NCBI GenBank assembly: GCA_025935735.1 | Contig: JAICUS010000072.1 | Coordinates: forward strand, 1 to 15,243 | Direction of reading: 5' to 3' | From: Solirubrobacteraceae bacterium | GTDB lineage: Bacteria > Actinomycetota > Thermoleophilia > Solirubrobacterales > Solirubrobacteraceae | Length of the DNA stretch: 15,243 bases | Shown here: piece after piece, positions 1-6,870 of the stretch | Numbering within the stretch: position 1 is the first letter of the stretch | Layout: every line of letters begins with the position of its first letter | The notes under the pieces: model-generated | The model's input: the letters and a program-made list of their open reading frames with translations, nothing else | The model's database searches: none | Told to the model about the DNA's origin: nothing | Position numbers and translations under genes: made by a program

Positions 1-354
1 AACCGCTTCCTGTCCGACGAACAGATCCGCGCGGTCGCCGACCGCGACGGCGTCATCGGCCTCGCGCTGCTCAACGACTTCCTGCAGCCGGGCTGGCACG
101 CGGGCGACCCGCCGGTCACGCTGGCCGAGCACGCCGCCGCCCACCTGCGCCACATCGCCGGGATCGCCGGCTGGGAGCGCGTGGGGATCGGCTCCGACGT
201 CGACGCCGGCCACGGCCGCGCCGAGACGCCCCACGAGCTCGACAGTGCGGCGGACTGGCCGCGCATCGCGGCCGTCGTGCCCGAGGAGTCCCGCGCCGCC
301 GTGCTCGGCGGCAACTGGCTGCGCTTCCTGCGCGCCGCGCTGCCCGCCGGCTGA
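1..354 (+). CDS. Membrane dipeptidase, peptidase family M19 (3' end only)
   Basis: Frame 1 is open from the window edge to the TGA at 352-354, giving 117 residues of a C-terminal part. It matches the end of the M19 (renal dipeptidase-like) zinc peptidases: an N-R-F-L-S-D-E-Q-I segment followed by a GVIG strand, then VGIGSDVDAG, equivalent to the family's GSDFDG substrate-side motif, and a closing GGNWLRFL, equivalent to GGNxLRV. Family members hydrolyse dipeptides, often with D-residues or dehydro residues, using two zinc ions. The metal ligands lie mostly upstream and cannot be checked. The stretch between the GSDVD motif and GGNWLR looks shorter than in the renal enzyme. Its stop is 8 bp from the stop of the opposing small gene, with no clear terminator between. 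Co-occurrence with a Dpp-type transporter downstream suggests a link to peptide-like substrates, but it is not in the same transcription unit. Confidence 0.85.
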   Translation, partial: NRFLSDEQIRAVADRDGVIGLALLNDFLQPGWHAGDPPVTLAEHAAAHLRHIAGIAGWERVGIGSDVDAGHGRAETPHELDSAADWPRIAAVVPEESRAAVLGGNWLRFLRAALPAG

Positions 355-362
355 CCGGCGCC

Positions 363-740
363 TCAGACGCCCTCGTCGCCGACCCGCAGCACGTGCTGGA
401 ACGCGGCCGGCCAGGGGAGCTGCGCCGCTTCGCCGAGCTCGGACTGCCGGAACTCCTCGGTGCGCCGCCACTGCGGGACGACCACGGCATCGGTCGCGCG
501 AACGATGTTCTCGGCGTGCCACTCCGAGATCCCCAGGCGCGCCGCGACCTCGGACAGCAGCATCATCTCGGGCTCGCCGAACCACGGGCCCATGTAGAGC
601 CGCCAGACGTCCTCCAGCAGCCCGCCCTGGGCCGTGACGTAGGCCACCGTGAGCTCGCGCAGCTTGGCGCGGGCCGGGTCGTGCATGTCCGCCTCGTGCC
701 AGCGGGCGAGCGACTCGGGCGTGTGTCTGACCACGCTCAT
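363..740 (-). CDS. Small protein of unknown function, divergent from the regulator
   Basis: A 125-residue reading frame with an ATG start (CAT at 738-740) and a TGA stop at 363-365. I do not recognise the family. The protein is soluble-looking, with many Glu/Arg/Trp residues, no signal peptide and no membrane segment. Residues 61-82 (around LSEVAARLGIS) have the alternating pattern of a helix-turn-helix, but the match is too weak to call a DNA-binding protein. The gene is credible because it fills the space between the M19 gene and the regulator exactly. It also has a good minus-strand promoter (TTGACG, 17-bp spacer, TACGGT) whose expected start point falls at or next to the ATG, implying leaderless translation. 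Divergent pairing with the XRE-cupin gene suggests, but does not show, a regulatory relation. Confidence 0.6.
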   Translation of the reverse strand: MSVVRHTPESLARWHEADMHDPARAKLRELTVAYVTAQGGLLEDVWRLYMGPWFGEPEMMLLSEVAARLGISEWHAENIVRATDAVVVPQWRRTEEFRQSELGEAAQLPWPAAFQHVLRVGDEGV

Positions 741-748
741 CGCCGGTC

Positions 749-777
749 ACCGTAGACCCCGGTCAGACGGTCGTCAA
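749..777 (-). promoter_or_regulatory. Minus-strand promoter of the small divergent gene
   Basis: Read on the minus strand, TTGACG (plus 772-777) is followed by a 17-bp spacer and TACGGT (plus 749-754), which fits TTGACA / TAnnnT. Eight bases separate the -10 box from the ATG at 740, so transcription should begin at or just before the start codon. No Shine-Dalgarno sequence fits in that space. Confidence 0.6.
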
Positions 778-800
778 GGCGCTCAACGCACGCTTACACT
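771..800 (+). promoter_or_regulatory. Plus-strand promoter of the XRE-cupin regulator gene
   Basis: TACACT at 795-800 fits a TAnnnT -10 box. TCGTCA at 771-776, 18 bp upstream, is a 4-of-6 match to TTGACA. The ATG at 809 lies eight bases after the -10 box and there is no ribosome binding site, so the mRNA is probably leaderless. The -35 region overlaps that of the divergent promoter on the other strand (772-777), so the two promoters should compete for polymerase. Confidence 0.5.
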
Positions 801-808
801 CGTGGCCC

Positions 809-1393
809 ATGTCGGACCGACATCCGGACCCGGTCACCCTTCAGAGCGCCTTCGGGGAGCAGTTGCGGCGGCTGCGTCAGGAGCAGGGTCTGACCCTGGA
901 GGAGATCTCCAAGACGAGCGGGCTGAGCATCGGCGGCCTGAGCCAGATCGAGCGCGGGAAGGGCAATCCGGCGTTCTTCACGCTGATCAAGATCGCGCAC
1001 GCGCTCGACGTCCCCGTGGCCCGCCTGCTGCACGTCGAGCGGACCGCGTCGCCGGTCGTGCGCCGGGGCGAGCAGCGCGAGCTGAGCCCGCACGTCATCG
1101 ACGACGAGGGCGTCTCCGCGCTGATGATGACTCCCGACCTCGACCGGTCGCTGCAGGTCGTGCGCTACATCATCCCGCCGAGGGTGACGACCGAGGACGC
1201 GCCGTTCGCCCACGCCGGGGAGGAGTTCATCACCGTGCTGCGGGGCGCGCTCGTGGTCAGCGTCAACGGGACCGCGTTCGCGCTCGGGGAGGGCGACTCG
1301 ATCTCGTTCGACAGCGCACTGACCCACTGGTTCGCCAACGCCGGCTCCGAGACTGTGGAGATGATGTTCGTCTGCACGCCGCCCACGTTCTGA
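809..1393 (+). CDS. XRE-family transcriptional regulator with C-terminal cupin domain
   Basis: A 194-residue protein. Residues 16-73 form an XRE/Cro-type helix-turn-helix domain (QLRRLRQEQGLTLEEIS, then LSIGGLSQIERGKGNP). Residues 119-188 form a cupin_2 barrel with HAGEEF (H135, E138, E139), the V-L-R-G-A-L turn, GEGDSISF and a late His (H173), the usual ligand-binding or metal-binding positions. This architecture is common in repressors or activators of amine, amino-acid and sugar-acid catabolic operons, where the cupin senses a small metabolite. It is the only recognisable regulator in the window and lies just upstream of the enzyme operon, so it probably controls it. A candidate binding element is the repeat shared by the promoters at 1401 and 13269, but no copy of that element lies in front of this gene, so autoregulation is not supported by it. 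Confidence 0.9.
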   Translation: MSDRHPDPVTLQSAFGEQLRRLRQEQGLTLEEISKTSGLSIGGLSQIERGKGNPAFFTLIKIAHALDVPVARLLHVERTASPVVRRGEQRELSPHVIDDEGVSALMMTPDLDRSLQVVRYIIPPRVTTEDAPFAHAGEEFITVLRGALVVSVNGTAFALGEGDSISFDSALTHWFANAGSETVEMMFVCTPPTF

Positions 1394-1400
1394 GCGCGGC

Positions 1401-1433
1401 TTGACAGAGTGAAATTGTGCGCTTAGATTGAAA
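1401..1433 (+). promoter_or_regulatory. Promoter of the enzyme/transport operon, with shared 33-bp element (copy 1)
   Basis: TTGACA (1401-1406), a 17-bp spacer and TAGATT (1424-1429) make a near-consensus promoter 8 bp after the regulator's stop. The same 33-bp block recurs at 13269-13301: the first 14 bases are identical (TTGACAGAGTGAAA) and 25 of 33 match overall, without gaps. A TGAAA direct repeat occurs at 1410 and 1429, spaced 19 bp, and recurs at the same spacing in copy 2. The conserved bases outside the -35 and -10 boxes suggest an operator overlapping the promoter. Confidence 0.75.
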
Positions 1434-1471
1434 TGGCGCCGCGGGCGGTCGTCCCCCGGGCGATCTCTTTC

Positions 1472-2536
1472 ATGTCCTCTGCGCCCCCCGTACCGACGGT
1501 CGCCGTTCCCTACCTGGAGCTCGAGCGCTTCTGCCGGGCCTGCGCCGGGCGGATGGGGTTCAGCGCCGCCGACGCCGAGACGTTCGCCGACGTGCTCCTG
1601 GCCGGGTCGCTGCGGTCGCTCCCCGGCCAGGGCCAGGGCGTGTCGCGGATCGGCAGCTATTACGAGCGCATCCGGCGCGGGGTCATCGACCCGGCGGCGC
1701 AGCTGGAGACCGTGAGCCGCGGGCCGGCCGTGGCGCTCACGGACGCCCACCGCGCCTCCGGCCACGTCGCGGCCACGCGGGCCATGGAGCTCGCGCTGGA
1801 CATCGCGGCCGAGGCGGGGATCGCGGCCGTGGGCGTGCGCGACAGCACCCACTTCGGCGTCGCCGCCTATTACGCCGAGCGTGCCCTGGAGCGCGGATGC
1901 ATCGGGCTCTCGTTCACCAACGCCGGCCCGGAGATCGCCCCCTGGGGCGCGTCGGCCGCCGTGGTGGGGACGAACCCGTGGGCGGTCGCGGTGCCCACCG
2001 GGCGCGCCTGGCCGGTCGTACTCGACATGGCCAACAGCACGTCGGGCAAGGGCATGATCCGCTGGCACGAGCGCCTCGGGCTGCCGATCCCCGACGACTG
2101 GGCCTACACGGAGACGGGCGAGCGCACCACCGACCCGTCCGCGGCCATGCTCGGCGCGCTGTTCCCCCTGGGCGGCCCGAAGGGCTATGCGCTGGCGGTG
2201 ATCGTCGACGCGTTGACCGGCGTGCTCACCGGCTCGGCTTTCGGGCTCGACTGCTTCGGGCCCGACCATCAGGACGTCGGCCATCTGCTGATCGCCATCG
2301 ACATCGCCCGCTTCACCCCGCTCGCGGACTTCACGGCGCGGATGGACGCGCTGATCGAGCAGATCGTCTCGGCGCCGCTCGCACCCGGCGCCGAGGCGGT
2401 CAAGCTCCCAGGGCAGATCGAGTGGGAGCGCGCACAGCAGCGCCTGCGCGACGGCGTCCCGATCGACGCCGAGCGCCTGGACGAGCTGCGCACGGTCGCC
2501 GAGGCGCTGGACGTCGCCCCGCTGGAGGCCGGTTGA
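1472..2536 (+). CDS. Ldh_2-family (malate/L-lactate dehydrogenase-type) NAD(P)-dependent oxidoreductase
   Basis: This 354-residue protein belongs to the family of YbiC, ureidoglycolate dehydrogenase and delta1-piperideine-2-carboxylate reductase, which oxidise or reduce 2-hydroxy or 2-imino acids. Visible hallmarks are DSTHFGVAAYY (residues 124-134, with the family's catalytic His at 127), the GTNPW loop at 166-170, LDMANSTSGKG at 184-194, and FPLGGPKGYALA at 231-242. The usual N-terminal D-S-H-G motif is replaced by GQGQG at 52-56, which may change substrate or chemistry. I chose ATG 1472: an in-frame ATG at 1433 sits three bases after the -10 box and could hardly be transcribed. No clear Shine-Dalgarno precedes 1472, so the start is the least certain part. 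The 3' end overlaps the next start by 4 bp (TTGA). Substrate unknown. Confidence 0.85.
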   Translation: MSSAPPVPTVAVPYLELERFCRACAGRMGFSAADAETFADVLLAGSLRSLPGQGQGVSRIGSYYERIRRGVIDPAAQLETVSRGPAVALTDAHRASGHVAATRAMELALDIAAEAGIAAVGVRDSTHFGVAAYYAERALERGCIGLSFTNAGPEIAPWGASAAVVGTNPWAVAVPTGRAWPVVLDMANSTSGKGMIRWHERLGLPIPDDWAYTETGERTTDPSAAMLGALFPLGGPKGYALAVIVDALTGVLTGSAFGLDCFGPDHQDVGHLLIAIDIARFTPLADFTARMDALIEQIVSAPLAPGAEAVKLPGQIEWERAQQRLRDGVPIDAERLDELRTVAEALDVAPLEAG

Positions 2537-3660
2537 TCCCCGCGAGCGACCTCGGGGCCGGCTACGCGGCGCTGCGCGACGAGCTCGATCCGGCGATCCA
2601 GGCGATCCTGGCCGGCGGCGAGTACGAGCGCGGCGAGGACCTGTGGCGGCTCGAGGAGGAGCTCGCCGCGGCCTGCGGCGTGGCCCACGCCGTCGCGGTC
2701 GGCAGCGGGCTGGCCGCGCTGTTTCTCGCCCTACGGGCGCTCGGCGTCGGGCCGGGCGACGAGGTGATCGCCCCGCCGAACACGGACATCTCGACCTGCG
2801 CGGCGATCAGCCACACCGGCGCGGCGTTCGTGTGGGCCGACGTCGACGAGGCCACCCACAACCTCGACCCCGCGCGGGTGGCCGAGGCGATCACGCCGCG
2901 CACCAGGGCGATCGTGGCCGTGCACCTCTACGGGCTCCCCGCGCCGGTGGACGAGCTGCGCGCGCTCGCCGAGCCGCGGGGCATCGTGCTCGTCGAGGAC
3001 GCCGCGCTGGCCTTCGGCGCACGGGTCGGCGACCGTCCCGCCGGCTCGCTCGGCGACGTCGCCGCGTTCAGCTTCGCGCCGGCCAAGGTCCTCGGCGCCT
3101 ACGGCGACGGCGGGTTGATCACCACCGATGACGGTGCCCTCGCCCGCCGCGCCCGGCTGCTGGCCGGCTACGGCGAGCCGTTCCGCGAGGCCATGGCCGG
3201 GCCCGACGGCCGCCAGCGGCTCGAGGCCGAGGGCTATCACAGCCACCTCGACCTCCTCCAGGCGGCCGTCCTGCGCGTCAAGCTGCGCCACCTGCCGGCC
3301 GCCGCCGCGCGCCGCCGCGCGCTGGCCGCCCGCTACGACGCCGGGCTGGCCGGCTCGCCGGTGATCGTCCCGCCGGTTCCCGCCGGCGTCACCCACGCCT
3401 ATCGCAACTACGTCGTCCGCGTCCCGCGGCGCGACGCCGTGCGCGCCGCGCTGGCCGCGCGCGGCATCGAGACCGCGCTGCTCTACGTCCCGCCGCTGCA
3501 CCGGCAGCCGGTCTACCGCGGTCGCGCCGCCGGGCCGTTCCCGATCGCCGACCGGCTCGCGGAAGAGCTGCTGTGCCTGCCCATGTACCCAGAGCTCGCC
3601 GACGACGACGCCGACCGGGTCGCGCTCGAGCTGCGACGCGCCGTGGAGGCGACCACATGA
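2533..3660 (+). CDS. DegT/DnrJ/EryC1/StrS-family PLP-dependent aminotransferase
   Basis: A 375-residue protein of normal family length. The start is TTG at 2533, overlapping the previous stop as TTGA, with GGAGG at 2524-2528 four bases upstream; no better start lies nearby. Motifs in order: GVGPGDEVIAPPNTD (71-85), ITPRTRAIVAVHLYG (120-134), VEDAALAFGARVG (154-166) with Asp156 for the pyridine nitrogen, and SFAPAKVLGAYGDGG (180-194) with Lys185 as the PLP lysine. Relatives transfer an amino group to keto-sugars or cyclitols, but the operon has no other sugar-nucleotide gene, so the substrate may differ. Two usual positions deviate: the EDAAQAHGA signature reads EDAALAFGA (Gln to Leu, His to Phe), and the phosphate-side S-G-T reads S-G-L. 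The 3' end overlaps the next gene as ATGA. Confidence 0.88.
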   Translation: MIPASDLGAGYAALRDELDPAIQAILAGGEYERGEDLWRLEEELAAACGVAHAVAVGSGLAALFLALRALGVGPGDEVIAPPNTDISTCAAISHTGAAFVWADVDEATHNLDPARVAEAITPRTRAIVAVHLYGLPAPVDELRALAEPRGIVLVEDAALAFGARVGDRPAGSLGDVAAFSFAPAKVLGAYGDGGLITTDDGALARRARLLAGYGEPFREAMAGPDGRQRLEAEGYHSHLDLLQAAVLRVKLRHLPAAAARRRALAARYDAGLAGSPVIVPPVPAGVTHAYRNYVVRVPRRDAVRAALAARGIETALLYVPPLHRQPVYRGRAAGPFPIADRLAEELLCLPMYPELADDDADRVALELRRAVEATT

Positions 3661-4712
3661 CCGACGTCATCGACCTGTCCGCCGAGCACCTCGGCCTGCC
3701 CACGCCCGATCACGTGCGCCAGGGGGCCAAGGACGCCCTCGACGCGGGCGAGACGCATTACACGACCCGCCCGGGGATCAACCCCCTACGCCGGGCCGTG
3801 GCCGAGAAGCTGGCCGCCGAGAACGGCATCGCCGTGCATCCCGAGCGGGAGGTGCTGATCACCTGCGGCGAGCAGGAGGCGCTCTGGGTCGCGCTGCACG
3901 TGCTGCTCGAGCCCGGCGACGAGGCGATCCTCGCCCCGCCGGCCCGTGAGGGCGACGCCGACATCGTGCGGATGGCCCGCGCCACCCCGCACGTGCTCGC
4001 GGCCGATCCCGACCGGGGGCTCCGCCTCGACGCCGACGCCGTGGCCCGGGCGGTGACCGACCGCACCAAGGCGATCCTCCTGCGCGCGCCCGGCCTGATC
4101 GCGCCCGGCGAGGGGGAGCTGGGCGCGCTGGCGAGCGTCGCGGGCGAGCACGACCTGACCGTCATCGCCGTCGAGAGCCTGGAGCCGCTGCTGCACGACG
4201 GCGCGGTGCACCACAGCATCGCCGCGCTCCCGGGGATGGCCGAGCGCACGGTCACCATCAACGGCTTCTCGGCCATCTGGGGGCTCGAGGCCTGGCGCGT
4301 GGCCTACCTGGCCGGACCGGAGGCGCTGCTGGAGCCGATGATCGCCCTCAAGCAGGCGCTGAGCATCTGCAGCCCGGCCGTCTCGCAGTACGCCGCGCTG
4401 GCGGCCGTGCTGGGGCCGCAGGACCGGGTCGCCGAGGCGCGGGCCGAGGTGCGGGCCAGGCGCGCCGCGCTGGTGGGCGCGCTGGACGAGGGCGGCGCCC
4501 GCTGCGTCGCGCCCGCCGCGGGCTGGCACGTGCTGGTGCAAGCCGGCGAGGAGGTCGCGACGGCGGCCGGCGTGCGCGCCGCGCAGGGCGACACCGCGGG
4601 CCTGTCCGGCTGGCTGCGGCTCTCGCTCACCGAGCCGCCCGAGCGCCTGCGGGACGCCGGCCGGCGGTTGGCCGCCGCGCTTACTGGACCCGAATCCGAG
4701 GAGACGGCATGA
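3657..4712 (+). CDS. Catalytically degenerate class I aminotransferase-fold protein (predicted pseudoenzyme)
   Basis: This 351-residue protein aligns along most of its length with the next gene product and with class I/II aminotransferases (shared blocks LLEPGDE, LPGMAERTVT, NGFS). The PLP-binding residues are gone. The catalytic lysine is Ala206 (NGFSAIWGLEAWR versus NGFSKTFCMTGWR). The pyridine-N aspartate is Val172 and the O3' tyrosine Leu175 (VIAVESL versus VISDEIY). The NNPT asparagine motif is absent (APGLIAPG), and a phosphate-loop glycine is Glu72 (GEQ for GGQ). It keeps Tyr35 (HYTTRPG), which in this fold reaches the neighbouring subunit's PLP phosphate, and a C-terminal LRLSL arginine. 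It starts about 34 residues later than its paralogue. The frame is intact, the start has GGAGG at 3645-3649, and both ends overlap neighbours as ATGA, so it is translated rather than decaying. A non-catalytic partner of the next gene's product is likely. Confidence 0.85.
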   Translation: MTDVIDLSAEHLGLPTPDHVRQGAKDALDAGETHYTTRPGINPLRRAVAEKLAAENGIAVHPEREVLITCGEQEALWVALHVLLEPGDEAILAPPAREGDADIVRMARATPHVLAADPDRGLRLDADAVARAVTDRTKAILLRAPGLIAPGEGELGALASVAGEHDLTVIAVESLEPLLHDGAVHHSIAALPGMAERTVTINGFSAIWGLEAWRVAYLAGPEALLEPMIALKQALSICSPAVSQYAALAAVLGPQDRVAEARAEVRARRAALVGALDEGGARCVAPAAGWHVLVQAGEEVATAAGVRAAQGDTAGLSGWLRLSLTEPPERLRDAGRRLAAALTGPESEETA

Positions 4713-5887
4713 CCACCGAGCCGACGACCACCAGCCCGGGAGGCGATCGGCTCGCCGATGGCGGCACCCGCGTCCGCTATGGCCTGATGGACCTGGCCGC
4801 GGAGATGGGCGACGTGATCGCGCTCGGCCGGGGCGACCCCGACCTGCCCACGCCGCTGCACATCGTCGAGGCGGCCAAGGCGGCGATCGACCGCGGCGAC
4901 GCCGACCGGGTGAGCGATCCGGCCGGCACGCCCGAGCTGCGCGCGGCGGTGGCCGACAAGCTGCGGCGCGAGAACGGCGTCGAGGTCGGCGGGCCGGACG
5001 GGGTGGTGGTCACCACCGGGGGTCAGGAGGGCCTGTTCCTGGCCGTCCAGGCACTGCTGGAGCCAGGTGATGAGATCCTCGTACCGGACCCCCGCTACAC
5101 GTCGTACGACATCGCGATCAAGATGGCCGGCGCCTCCATGGTGTCCGTGCCCACGCGCGAGGCCGACGGGTTCGACCTGGACCCCGGCGAGGTCGAGCGG
5201 CGGATCACGCCGCGCACCCGGGCGCTGCTGCTGATCTCGCCCAACAACCCGACCGCCGGGACGGTCACGCCGGGCAACCTCCGCGCGCTGGCCGAGGTCG
5301 CGCAGCGCCACGACCTCTACGTGATCTCCGACGAGATCTACGAGAAGCTCGTCTATGACCCGCACGAGCACCTGAGCATCGGCTCGCTGCCCGGCATGGC
5401 CGAGCGGACCGTGACGGTGAACGGCTTCTCGAAGACGTTCTGCATGACCGGCTGGCGGCTCGGCTACCTCGGAGGGCCGCAGGCGCTGATGGCCAAGGCG
5501 CGCCGCCAGAAGGCGATCGTCAGCACGTGCGCGCCGGTGGTCTCGCAGGCGGCCGGCGTGGCCGCGCTGACCGGGCCGATGGACGTCATCGAGTCCTACC
5601 GCCAGATCTACACACGCCGGCGCCGGATCGTGCTCGACACGCTCGATCGCCTGGGGATCCGCTACGGCGAGCCGCGCGGCGGCTTCTACGTCTTCCTCAA
5701 CGCGGCCTCGACGGGGATCCCCGCTCCCGAGCTCTCGCGCAAGCTGCTCGAGGAGGCGCGCGTGCTGATCTTCCCCGGTACGGGCTTCGGCGAGGCCTGG
5801 ACGGACTACATGCGGCTGGCCTGGCTCGTCCCGGAGCCCGAGCTCATCGAGGCCATGCGGCGCATCGAGGCGGTGCTCGGCGGATGA
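4709..5887 (+). CDS. Class I/II PLP-dependent aminotransferase
   Basis: A 392-residue, complete fold-type-I aminotransferase of aspartate-aminotransferase subgroup I-gamma type. Visible residues: GRGDPDLPTP (40-49), phosphate loop TTGGQEG (102-108), SPNNPT (177-182, Asn180), VISDEIYEKLVYD (205-217, Asp208 and Tyr211), NGFSKTFCMTGWRLGY (238-253, Lys242 as Schiff-base lysine, Arg250) and YMRLAWL (367-373, Arg369 for the substrate alpha-carboxylate). The tyrosine that should reach the partner's PLP phosphate (Tyr in the KYAPPAG-type motif) is replaced by Val68 in DRVSDPAG. That tyrosine is present in the degenerate paralogue just upstream. The start at 4709 overlaps the upstream stop as ATGA and has GAGGAG at 4698-4703. 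The amino donor and acceptor cannot be told from sequence. Confidence 0.92.
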   Translation: MTTEPTTTSPGGDRLADGGTRVRYGLMDLAAEMGDVIALGRGDPDLPTPLHIVEAAKAAIDRGDADRVSDPAGTPELRAAVADKLRRENGVEVGGPDGVVVTTGGQEGLFLAVQALLEPGDEILVPDPRYTSYDIAIKMAGASMVSVPTREADGFDLDPGEVERRITPRTRALLLISPNNPTAGTVTPGNLRALAEVAQRHDLYVISDEIYEKLVYDPHEHLSIGSLPGMAERTVTVNGFSKTFCMTGWRLGYLGGPQALMAKARRQKAIVSTCAPVVSQAAGVAALTGPMDVIESYRQIYTRRRRIVLDTLDRLGIRYGEPRGGFYVFLNAASTGIPAPELSRKLLEEARVLIFPGTGFGEAWTDYMRLAWLVPEPELIEAMRRIEAVLGG

Positions 5888-6870
5888 GCGAGTTCGTCAT
5901 CGCCTGGGTGGACGAGCAACCGGAGGACGACGTCGCGCTGGGCAACGAGCTCGTCCCGGATGGCTTCCGGGTGGTCAACCTGGACGGCGATGGCGCCGAC
6001 GCGCTGGTCACCAAGGCCGCCGCCGTGGATGCCTCGGTGCTCGCCGCCGCCCCGCGCGCGCGGTTCGTCCAGAAGTACGGCGGCCGGGAGGACGGCATCG
6101 ACCTCGGCGCCGCCGGCGCGGCCGGCGTGACCGTCGCGACGATGCCGCTGCGCGGCTGCATCGCGGTGGCCGAGCTGGCCACGACGCTCATCCTCGCGCT
6201 GTCCAAGCAGCTCGTCGTTGCCCATGCCGCGACGGTCGAGGGCCGCTACCGCGAGCTGGGGCTCACGCCCGAGCCGACCAGCCAGCGCAAGTTCGCCTTC
6301 CAGTGGATGAAGCTGCCGCAGCTGCTGGAGGTGCACGGCCACACGCTGGGCATCGTCGGCTACGGGGAGATCGGCACCGAGGTCTCGGTGCGCGCCCGGG
6401 CGCTGGGTATGCGGGTGCTGTACACGAAGCGCACGCCGCTGCCCGAGGCGATCGAGCGGCGGCTCGGCGTGGCCTACCGGGAGCTGGACGACCTGCTCGG
6501 GGAGGCCGACTTCGTGCTGCTCTCGCTCCCGCACACGCCCGAGAGCGACAAGATCATCGGCGCGCGCGAGCTCGCGCTGATGCGCCCGGAGAGCTACCTG
6601 GTCAACATCGCCCGCGGGCCGTTGGTGGACGAGCCGGCGCTCGTCGACGCGCTCTCGTCCGGGCGCCTGCGCGGCGCGGGGCTGGACGTGTTCGTCGAGG
6701 AGCCCGTGCCCTACGACAACCCGCTGCTCGCGCTGGACAACGTCATCGTCACGCCGCACATCGGGGGCGGCACCGGCGGCGCGCGCGTGAACCAGATGAG
6801 CGACGTGCTGGCCAATGTGGTGCGCTTCGCCCGCGGCGAGGCGCCCCTGCACGTGTTGAAGGAGGGCTGA
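5884..6870 (+). CDS. D-isomer specific 2-hydroxyacid dehydrogenase
   Basis: A 328-residue protein with the full D-2-hydroxyacid dehydrogenase architecture. It has a Rossmann motif VGYGEIG (158-164), LPHTPES (216-221), VNIARGPLVDE (240-250, catalytic Arg244), GAGLDVFVEEP (264-274, catalytic Glu273) and TPHIGGGT (290-297, catalytic His292). Family enzymes interconvert 2-keto acids and D-2-hydroxy acids. After the second Rossmann strand the usual acidic residue is missing and the chain reads YTKR (180-183), as in NADP-using glyoxylate/hydroxypyruvate reductases, so NADP(H) preference is plausible. The start overlaps the aminotransferase stop as ATGA, and the stop overlaps the next start as TGATG. 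It may act on the keto acid made by the preceding aminotransferase, but that is inference from order alone. Confidence 0.92.
   Translation: MSEFVIAWVDEQPEDDVALGNELVPDGFRVVNLDGDGADALVTKAAAVDASVLAAAPRARFVQKYGGREDGIDLGAAGAAGVTVATMPLRGCIAVAELATTLILALSKQLVVAHAATVEGRYRELGLTPEPTSQRKFAFQWMKLPQLLEVHGHTLGIVGYGEIGTEVSVRARALGMRVLYTKRTPLPEAIERRLGVAYRELDDLLGEADFVLLSLPHTPESDKIIGARELALMRPESYLVNIARGPLVDEPALVDALSSGRLRGAGLDVFVEEPVPYDNPLLALDNVIVTPHIGGGTGGARVNQMSDVLANVVRFARGEAPLHVLKEG

Noticed and set aside
354..362. Terminator between the M19 gene and the convergent small gene
   Set aside because: The gap is 8 bp and I see no stem followed by a T-tract there.
1433..1471. ATG at 1433 as the start of the Ldh_2-type gene
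   Set aside because: It sits three bases after the -10 box of a strong promoter, within or upstream of the expected transcription start. The extra 13 residues have no counterpart at the start of family members.
4260..4300. Sequencing error explaining the missing PLP lysine
   Set aside because: The Lys-to-Ala change needs more than one base change, and four other cofactor sites elsewhere in the gene are changed too while the frame stays open.
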